From: Parabacteroides sp.
GTDB lineage: Bacteria; Bacteroidota; Bacteroidia; Bacteroidales; Tannerellaceae
DNA: 64,000 nt
Assembly: GCA_017937385.1 (NCBI GenBank)
Contig: JAGBDR010000049.1
Location: 61,703 to 125,702 of the forward strand
Direction: 5' to 3'
Under the pieces are notes generated by a model. It was not told where the DNA came from. It did not search any database and saw nothing but the letters and a program-made list of their open reading frames with translations. Below, one piece after another: positions 58,815 through 64,000 of the stretch (position 1 is its first letter; each line of letters starts with the position of its first letter). Made by a program: the position numbers and the translations under genes.

Positions 58815-58822
58815 CAAAAATA
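58815..58822 (-). promoter_or_regulatory. -7 box TATTTTTG of the GH109 gene
   Basis: Exact TAnnTTTG match 30 bases before the ATG at 58784. Confidence 0.6.
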
Positions 58823-59073
58823 TAACATTTCACGCATATTTCAAAGGAGATTGCCACTATTTTCCCCCGTCCGTTCGATAAAACTATGCCCATTGGTCCA
58901 AATCTACTAACCCATAAAATTCGATTTTCTACCCCATTTAATTCAAATTACATGCAAGGGTAATATTTTTTAATAAACTACCCCATCTTATTAACATTCC
59001 TATTTCCGGAGCCACGTGGACTTGATTTCAGAGGAAAATCCGGGCTTTTTTCCTGCCGGATGTATTTATTCAT

Positions 59074-59081
59074 TATATTTG
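59074..59081 (+). promoter_or_regulatory. -7 box TATATTTG of recQ
   Basis: Exact TAnnTTTG match 39 bases before the ATG at 59121; rules out the in-frame ATG at 59016. Confidence 0.7.
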
Positions 59082-59120
59082 CGGACTTTTTATCAAACAT
59101 TCGGTTCCTTTTTAATTTCC

Positions 59121-60950
59121 ATGAAAGAATTATTGCTACTACTCAAACGGTTCTTCGGATATACCTCCTTTCGCCCGTTACAGACGGAAATCATACAACG
59201 CATCTTGCAGAAAGAAGATTCGCTGGTCCTGATGCCCACGGGTGGCGGCAAGTCGATCTGTTTCCAGCTTCCGGCCATCTATATGCCGGGTACCGCCGTC
59301 GTGGTATCTCCCCTGATCGCTCTGATGAAAGACCAGGTCGAAGGATTGATTGCCAACGGCATACCGGCAGCGGCACTCAACAGCATGATGCCGGAGGAAG
59401 AACGCCACCGGGTACGGCAACTCTGCATACAAGGGAAAATAAAACTACTCTACATCTCTCCCGAAGGGGTCATAAGCGAACTGCATTGGCTCCTGCCCCG
59501 CATCGACATTTCGCTGATCGCAATCGATGAAGCCCATTGCATCTCGCATTGGGGGCACGATTTCCGTCCCGAATATACCCAGTTGTCCGTTCTGAAAGAG
59601 AATTTCCCGAAAGTACCGATCGTCGCCTTGACAGCCACGGCAGACAAAATCACCCGTACGGACATCATCAACCAGTTAAAATTGCGCGACCCGAAAACAT
59701 TCATCTCGTCTTTCGACCGTCCGAACCTGTCACTTACGATCCGGCGCGGACTGAGCAAAAAGGAAAAGGTTGCCGCAATCGTCCATTTCATCAACCGGCA
59801 CCACCGGCAAAGCGGCATCATCTACTGCATGAGCCGCAACAGCACGGAGTCTTTGGCGGAAGAGCTGTCCGACTACAGCATCCGGGCGATCGCCTATCAT
59901 GCCGGACTTTCCCCCGAGAAGCGCGAGAAAGCCCAGGACGATTTCATCAACGACCGTGTCCGTGTGGTATGCGCGACAGTCGCATTCGGAATGGGGATAG
60001 ACAAAAGCAATGTCCGCTGGGTCATTCATTATAATATGCCGGCAAGCATCGAGAACTACTATCAGGAAATAGGACGTGCCGGGCGGGACGGAATGAAAAG
60101 CGACACACTTCTTTTCTATTCCGTAGGCGACATCCTGTTGCTCCGCCGTTTTGCCGAAGAAAGCGGGCAGAAAGATGTCAATTTACAGAAGCTGAACCGG
60201 ATGCGCCGGTATTGCGAAGCGGATATCTGCCGGCGCCGTATCTTGCTGAGCTATTTCGGAGAAGAGACCGACAAGGATTGCGGGAACTGCGACGTCTGCC
60301 AAAACCCGCCCCAGCGTTTCGACGGAAGTATCCTGGTCCAAAAGGCCCTGAGCGGTATTTTCCGTACCGGACAAACGGTCAATATGCACATGCTGATCGA
60401 CATACTCCGAGGCTCCCAAAAAGAGGAACTGACGGAAAAAGGATACGACAAACTAAAGACCTACGGCGTAGGCAAGGACCTCAGTTACAAAGAGTGGAAA
60501 GAGTATCTGTACCAGATGCTCCAACTCGGTTACATCGAGATCGACTATCTGTCGGCCGGCCACCTCAAAGTGACCCCGTTAGGGCGCAAGATCCTTTTCG
60601 GCGAGCAACAGGCGTTCATGGCCATTTATCAAAAAACAAAAGATTTTGCCTTGCCGACCAAGAAAGGCGGCTACAAATACCGTCCGATCCGCCCGATCGA
60701 ATCCGCTTCCGTAGACGAGACCTTGCTCGACTCCCTGCAGCAACTCCGCAAACAGCTTGCCGAACGCGAAAAGACTCCGGCGTATATCCTCTTCTCGGAT
60801 GATGCGCTCGAAGATATGGTCCAGAAGAAACCGGTCACGCTCGAAGAGTTCAGCGAAATACGAGGTGTCGGTCAGCTCAAACTGGACAAGTACGGGAAGA
60901 TATTCGTCGCCCTGATCCGCTTCGTCCTCCGTCTGCCTAAAAAGGAATAA
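59121..60950 (+). CDS. recQ: ATP-dependent DNA helicase RecQ
   Basis: 609 residues from the ATG at 59121. Motif 0 FGYTSFRPLQTEII, Walker A MPTGGGKS (38-45), DEAHCISHWGHDFRPEY with the aromatic-rich loop, TATA motif ALTATA, helicase C-domain with IAYHAGLSPEKRE and QEIGRAGRDG. The RQC zinc site has four Cys (YCEADICRRRILLSYFGE then CGNCDVC). Winged helix and a C-terminal HRDC domain (about 530-605) complete the standard layout. 3'-5' unwinding in recombination and fork repair. Monocistronic. Confidence 0.97.
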   Translation: MKELLLLLKRFFGYTSFRPLQTEIIQRILQKEDSLVLMPTGGGKSICFQLPAIYMPGTAVVVSPLIALMKDQVEGLIANGIPAAALNSMMPEEERHRVRQLCIQGKIKLLYISPEGVISELHWLLPRIDISLIAIDEAHCISHWGHDFRPEYTQLSVLKENFPKVPIVALTATADKITRTDIINQLKLRDPKTFISSFDRPNLSLTIRRGLSKKEKVAAIVHFINRHHRQSGIIYCMSRNSTESLAEELSDYSIRAIAYHAGLSPEKREKAQDDFINDRVRVVCATVAFGMGIDKSNVRWVIHYNMPASIENYYQEIGRAGRDGMKSDTLLFYSVGDILLLRRFAEESGQKDVNLQKLNRMRRYCEADICRRRILLSYFGEETDKDCGNCDVCQNPPQRFDGSILVQKALSGIFRTGQTVNMHMLIDILRGSQKEELTEKGYDKLKTYGVGKDLSYKEWKEYLYQMLQLGYIEIDYLSAGHLKVTPLGRKILFGEQQAFMAIYQKTKDFALPTKKGGYKYRPIRPIESASVDETLLDSLQQLRKQLAEREKTPAYILFSDDALEDMVQKKPVTLEEFSEIRGVGQLKLDKYGKIFVALIRFVLRLPKKE

Positions 60951-61008
60951 GTGGTTGTTGGGGCTTTTCACAAACAATCGTTCTATTCACTTGTTTTTAT
61001 AATGTAGA

Positions 61009-62034
61009 ATGAATAGAATGACAGAAACAATGAAAACAGCCCCCATCCTTTTATGGCTGTGCCTTTCCGCACTGAGTTGCCATACAACCAATCCGGAAAC
61101 GCCACAGGAATCCGTTTCACCCGGACAAGGCACCCCGACTACCGAAACAACGCCGGAGCCTGTCCCCGCTCCTATCAAAACCGTGATAGAAAAGAAATTG
61201 CTTTACGACCGGCATACCTTAGCCGACACATACCCGTATAAAGATACGACGCGAGAGTTCCAATGGGACAAGATCCGCGCCGGTCTCCGCCTGCTCGATT
61301 CGATCCGGCAAAAACCGTCCCGTTGGGCCATTTTTCAGAATTACAAAAACAGGAATGGAGAAGCTCCGCTGGTCCGGAATCCGCATCGGAATGCCTACAA
61401 ACGGATTGCCGATTCTTCAGGAGTCGAACGTTATCAGTCCGTCCCCCTCTATCTGCCGGAAGATACGTTGACAGCCGAACGCTACGGACGGGACGGCTCG
61501 CTCGTGAGATTGTTGGACGACGGCAACCGCCTGTTCCGCATTCAGACCCTCTACACAAACGGGGAATGGCTGGTTCCCGGAAAATATGTCAAACCGATAG
61601 CCGACAGCATCACATTCACCAAAGCGATATTCGTCGATGTCACCAACCAGAATATCGCGACACTCGAACACGTAGACTCCAAATGGCTGGTCAGAAGCAT
61701 GAATCCAGCCACAACGGGACAGCACCGTCCCCCCTATGCGCAAGAAACCCCGTCAGGCATGTTCGTCATTCAGGAAAAGAAGGCAAAGATGATCTACCTG
61801 GCAGACGGCAGCCAAAAGACAGGCGGGTTCGCCCCATACGCCAGCCGCTTCACCAACGGCGGATATATCCACGGGGTCCCGGTAAACGTACCGCATCAGT
61901 CATTGATCGAATACAGCCCTACGCTCGGAACGACCCCACGTTCCCACATGTGCGTCCGCAACGCGACCTCGCACGCCAAGTTCGTTTATGATTGGGCGCC
62001 TGCAAATGCGACGATTGTTTTCGTTTTTGATTAG
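61009..62034 (+). CDS. L,D-transpeptidase (YkuD domain) lipoprotein
   Basis: 341 residues from the first ATG; the third Met (61030) gives the best lipoprotein signal (LLWLCLSALSC). Pro/Thr-rich linker, then the C-terminal YkuD domain: ETPSGMFVIQEKK, GGYIHGVPVN and catalytic PRSHMCVRNATSHAKFVYDW with Cys at about 315. The usual Gly before Cys is Met here. Makes 3-3 cross-links or attaches proteins to murein in the periplasm. Followed 56 bases later by a second L,D-transpeptidase-like gene with its own promoter. Confidence 0.9.
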   Translation: MNRMTETMKTAPILLWLCLSALSCHTTNPETPQESVSPGQGTPTTETTPEPVPAPIKTVIEKKLLYDRHTLADTYPYKDTTREFQWDKIRAGLRLLDSIRQKPSRWAIFQNYKNRNGEAPLVRNPHRNAYKRIADSSGVERYQSVPLYLPEDTLTAERYGRDGSLVRLLDDGNRLFRIQTLYTNGEWLVPGKYVKPIADSITFTKAIFVDVTNQNIATLEHVDSKWLVRSMNPATTGQHRPPYAQETPSGMFVIQEKKAKMIYLADGSQKTGGFAPYASRFTNGGYIHGVPVNVPHQSLIEYSPTLGTTPRSHMCVRNATSHAKFVYDWAPANATIVFVFD

Positions 62035-62063
62035 AAAGTAGTATTTCTTTTGTATCTCTTTCT

Positions 62064-62071
62064 TATCTTTG
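62064..62071 (+). promoter_or_regulatory. -7 box TATCTTTG of the second L,D-transpeptidase gene
   Basis: Exact TAnnTTTG match 19 bases before the ATG at 62091. Confidence 0.65.
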
Positions 62072-62090
62072 TGCGACATTATTCAATCGT

Positions 62091-62837
62091 ATGCCAGCAC
62101 GTATCTGTCTATATTTGATTCTATTATTTCTTCCGGCCAATTATACGGAAACCAGAAGTTCGTCTCCCCTGATCCCGGCTGATCCTGCGGCGGCCCTGTC
62201 TTCAACATGCCGGCAGCTCTATGCGGATATGCAACTGGATCGTGTCGTGAACTATACCGCTTTCGAGCAAGCCCTGACCGGAGCGCAGACGGTCGAACGG
62301 CGTAACCAGGATATCATTACCCTGATCGATTTCACGAAACCATCCACTGAGGAACGGCTTTACGTCCTGGACGTCCGGCACAAGAAGCTTTTGTTCTCCT
62401 CTCTCGTCTCGCACGGGAAAAACAGCGGAGGGAATTATGCCACTTCGTTCTCCAACGAAGTCAATTCCTACAAAAGTTCATTGGGATTTTTCGTTACGGA
62501 GCATACCTATCAGGGGAAAAACGGCTATTCCTTAGTCCTGGACGGCCTGGAAAAAGGGATCAACGACCGGGCCAAAGAGCGGGCGATTGTAGTGCATGGG
62601 GCCGATTATTGCAGCCCGTCCGTTGCCGCCTCGACGGGCCGCTTGGGTAGAAGTTTCGGCTGCCCCGCCCTACCCCAATCGCTTGCCAGACCGATCATCG
62701 ACACCATCAAGGACGGGACCTTGCTCTACATCTATGCCAACGACAAGGTGTATCTGAGTCAAAGCACGATCCTGTCCACCGGCAGATCGATTTCCCCAAA
62801 CTCGATCATCGCATTGAACAACCGGATACGGGAATAG
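62091..62837 (+). CDS. Murein L,D-transpeptidase catalytic-domain protein (YkuD_2)
   Basis: 248 residues, signal peptide, then a domain with LYVLDVRHKKLLFSSLVSHG, SLGFFVTEHTYQGKNGYSLVLDGLEKGIND and IVVHGADYC ... RSFGCPALP. Catalytic Cys191 lies in the FGCP motif, the YkuD_2 hallmark. Predicted murein L,D-transpeptidase or carboxypeptidase in the periplasm. Its 3' end overlaps the convergent pabC gene by 79 bases (62759-62837), so neither has room for a terminator. Confidence 0.9.
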   Translation: MPARICLYLILLFLPANYTETRSSSPLIPADPAAALSSTCRQLYADMQLDRVVNYTAFEQALTGAQTVERRNQDIITLIDFTKPSTEERLYVLDVRHKKLLFSSLVSHGKNSGGNYATSFSNEVNSYKSSLGFFVTEHTYQGKNGYSLVLDGLEKGINDRAKERAIVVHGADYCSPSVAASTGRLGRSFGCPALPQSLARPIIDTIKDGTLLYIYANDKVYLSQSTILSTGRSISPNSIIALNNRIRE

Positions 62838-63349
62838 GCCGGCAGATCTTCCGGACGGATATCGCCGGCAACCAGCTCGCCCCGGTCCAGCAAAGAGGCT
62901 CGTTTCGTCCCTGCCAGTAACGGCACGGAGGGGGTAACCCACCGTTTCCCGTCCCAGAGCGCTACATTACAAATAGTAGTGTCGGTCAACAAACCTCTCC
63001 GGACGATCAGCACATCGTCTTCCGTCCCGCGACACGCAAACAGGCGGTTCAGCACGCTCCGGTCCACGCTTTTATAGCGATAGTCCGCTTCATCATCGAC
63101 CACCAGCCGCAACGAGGAGACCGGGCGGATGTGATAGGCGGCATACTCCACTTGCCGGATCTCATTATCATACTCGACCCGGCACTTCGTCCGCTCCCGG
63201 AAGTCTCTGGATTGGATGTAATCACTCAGATCAAGCGTATCGGCCTGCCGCAACACGTTCCGGCGCGTCTCATTCATACGCCGGTTATGGTAGGACAAGT
63301 TATGAATCCTTCCGTCCTCGATCCGGATTGTTTCAATAAATGGGGACAT
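62759..63349 (-). CDS. pabC: Aminodeoxychorismate lyase-like PLP enzyme (class IV aminotransferase fold)
   Basis: 196 residues, shorter than E. coli PabC (about 270) but usual for Bacteroidetes. FIETIRIEDGRIHNLSYHNRRMNETRR opens the family; PLP Lys93 in YRYKSVDRSVLN; later RGLLTDTTICNVALWDGKRWVTPS and LLAGTKRASLLDRG. Converts aminodeoxychorismate to 4-aminobenzoate for folate. It starts inside the 3' end of pabB (17-base overlap), giving translational coupling to a gene that is truncated here. Its 3' end overlaps a transpeptidase gene on the other strand. Confidence 0.9.
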   Translation of the reverse strand: MSPFIETIRIEDGRIHNLSYHNRRMNETRRNVLRQADTLDLSDYIQSRDFRERTKCRVEYDNEIRQVEYAAYHIRPVSSLRLVVDDEADYRYKSVDRSVLNRLFACRGTEDDVLIVRRGLLTDTTICNVALWDGKRWVTPSVPLLAGTKRASLLDRGELVAGDIRPEDLPAYSRIRLFNAMIEFGEIDLPVDRIVL

Positions 63350-63533
63350 AGACTTTCTGTATCATCTCATTATATTCACTTGCCAACTCACTCTGGGAGG
63401 TAATGCCTCCCCCGCTCTTAAAGACCAACGAGCCGTCTGCCTGTTGCTCCAAAAATCGGATCATGACGGCACTGTCCAAGCTTTTCCCATCAAAGTAGCC
63501 CATGACACCCGTATAGAACCCTCTTTCGTAGGT
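63333..63533 (-). pseudogene. pabB: pabB 3' fragment (aminodeoxychorismate synthase component I)
   Basis: 66 residues up to the stop at 63333: TYERGFYTGVMGYFDG, SAVMIRFLEQ, LVFKSGGGITSQSE, EYNEMIQKVYVPIY. These are the C-terminal chorismate-binding motifs of PabB/TrpE-type enzymes. A full protein has about 330 residues or more. Upstream of Thr-Tyr the frame meets TAG at once (63536-63534) and the sequence becomes unrelated AT-rich DNA. This is a clean break, probably an insertion or rearrangement. A pabC without intact upstream pabB may have lost its promoter. Confidence 0.85.
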
Positions 63534-63827
63534 CTAAGGGGGGTAAAACGAAATGCGTAAAAACAGTATAGAGTAAAACAGGCTTGTTTCAACTGAAAAA
63601 CAACAGGTTAGCAATATAGTTGAAGAACTTATCAAGAAAAACGAAACGCGCAAACAGTTTAATTTAGTCGAACTGTATTTTAATTTTGAATGGGGTTTGA
63701 ACGTTTTTTTTGAACGCAAGTTTAATTGGATGGTAGATTTGGTTTAATATGGAGCCTGCATGGGCACAAATGAGGCGCACTGGGGCGTTTTATTGGCTCG
63801 GTTGATAGTTTGTCCGCTGAAAGAATG

Positions 63828-63856
63828 AAGAGGCTTGAAAAGGGCCTCTTTTCTTT
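63828..63856 (+). terminator. Terminator-like hairpin in the element edge
   Basis: Stem AAGAGGC / GCCTCTT with a short loop, followed by TTCTTTTG. Confidence 0.6.
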
Positions 63857-63920
63857 TGTCTTGTTGTGGGTTCGATTGGTTAAATCTGTTGATAGATTAT
63901 TCTATATAAGTGCTATTTAG

Positions 63921-63928
63921 TATATTTG
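63921..63928 (+). promoter_or_regulatory. -7 box TATATTTG of the gene at the window edge
   Basis: Exact TAnnTTTG match 26 bases before the ATG at 63954. Confidence 0.65.
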
Positions 63929-63953
63929 CGAGAAAGAAAATACTAAATGCGTT

Positions 63954-64000
63954 ATGATAAAGGTTATCCATGTACATTTGCTCTACGAGAAGAAGAACTA
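63954..64000 (+). CDS. Start of an unrecognised gene (partial)
   Basis: ATG at 63954, then 15 residues (MIKVIHVHLLYEKKN) to the window end. The amphipathic start and well-placed promoter make it plausible. Too short to assign a family. Confidence 0.5.
   Translation, partial: MIKVIHVHLLYEKKN

Larger units (their letters stand above)
58785..59120. other. Divergent spacer between GH109 and recQ
   Basis: 336 bases holding the two opposed -7 boxes (58815-58822 minus, 59074-59081 plus). The middle is AT-rich with no gene, repeat or RNA structure recognised. Confidence 0.6.
63534..64000. mobile_element. Edge of an inserted element (unidentified) next to truncated pabB
   Basis: AT-rich DNA unlike the rest of the window starts exactly where pabB breaks. 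It holds an open frame without a start (63577-63747), a terminator-like hairpin (63828-63850) and a promoter (63921) reading outward into a new gene. No integrase or terminal inverted repeat is visible in the 467 bases available, so element type is unknown. Confidence 0.5.

Noticed and set aside
63577-63747. 56 codons open between stops in the element edge
   Set aside because: No usable start codon before the last few residues and no family resemblance; could be a gene remnant or chance in AT-rich DNA.
1-64000. tRNA or rRNA genes, prophage, plasmid replication genes
   Set aside because: Gaps between genes were read for them and none was recognised; a covariance-model scan could still find a missed tRNA.

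Overview
The window looks like a chromosome segment from a gut Bacteroidales bacterium, most likely a Parabacteroides species. No rRNA or other taxonomic marker is present, so this rests on gene content and signals. Start codons mostly lack Shine-Dalgarno sequences. About thirty genes have the Bacteroidetes -7 promoter box TAnnTTTG just upstream. The gene families are typical of the phylum: three GH92 mannosidases, a GH109 enzyme, DUF1080, DUF4861 and DUF6266 proteins, a PorT-like barrel, the bamD-rpoZ-DUF4293 cluster and PIN-PhoH. Almost all of it reads as core genome. A mobile-element boundary appears only at the far right.

Layout, left to right. 1-5.2 kb: a drug-type RND efflux operon on the minus strand (adaptor, pump, TolC; the TolC gene runs off the window). 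5.4-6.3 kb: a membrane-anchored DNA/RNA endonuclease. 6.5-11.2 kb: two GH92 lipoproteins in one operon. 11.3-17.4 kb: a metal-efflux (Cus-like) operon that begins with a small Cys/His-rich exported protein. 18-25 kb: a DeoR regulator, a truncated HAD phosphatase, a TPP-riboswitch-controlled Thi4-type thiazole synthase, a cytidylate-kinase-like protein behind a lone MNT nucleotidyltransferase, a MATE pump, free-methionine sulfoxide reductase, and a double-GNAT gene overlapping an AlaX-like gene. 25-32.8 kb: pgk, proS, an ATPase-TOPRIM (DUF4435) fusion, a GT-C glycosyltransferase and a double DUF1080 lipoprotein. 33-46 kb: HAD phosphatase, small barrel, C69 dipeptidase, nfo, PIN-PhoH, DUF4861, M3 peptidase with a DUF6266 reading frame running into it, and a LysM/binding-protein plus barrel pair. 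46-54.3 kb: DUF4293-rpoZ-bamD, ACT protein, phenylacetate-CoA ligase, a third GH92, tatA-tatC and fabD. 55-63.4 kb: Cof phosphatase, OprO/P-type porin, GH109, RecQ, two L,D-transpeptidases, and pabC. The 3' tail of pabB then stops at a junction near 63,533, beyond which the DNA is AT-rich and unrelated.

Functionally, the glycosidases (GH92 x3, GH109 with a Tat signal, DUF1080, DUF4861) suggest use of host or plant glycans. The efflux systems and murein enzymes belong to envelope homeostasis. The twin-arginine genes in the same window could serve the GH109 enzyme.

The least explained content is intergenic. Four loci carry short palindromes repeated every ~22-23 bp. Two families of inverted heptamer arrays each occur at two loci. 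A hairpin family shares a GCGCC-loop core at three loci, one of them a nested ~240-bp REPIN-like element after fabD. There is also a promoter-to-terminator unit with no gene (candidate sRNA) near 45.8 kb, and an unlisted 56-codon gene with its own promoter near 54.9 kb. No tRNA, rRNA, CRISPR array or prophage was recognised. The best single protein candidate for an unusual (possibly defence-related) system is the ATPase-DUF4435 fusion at 28.3 kb.
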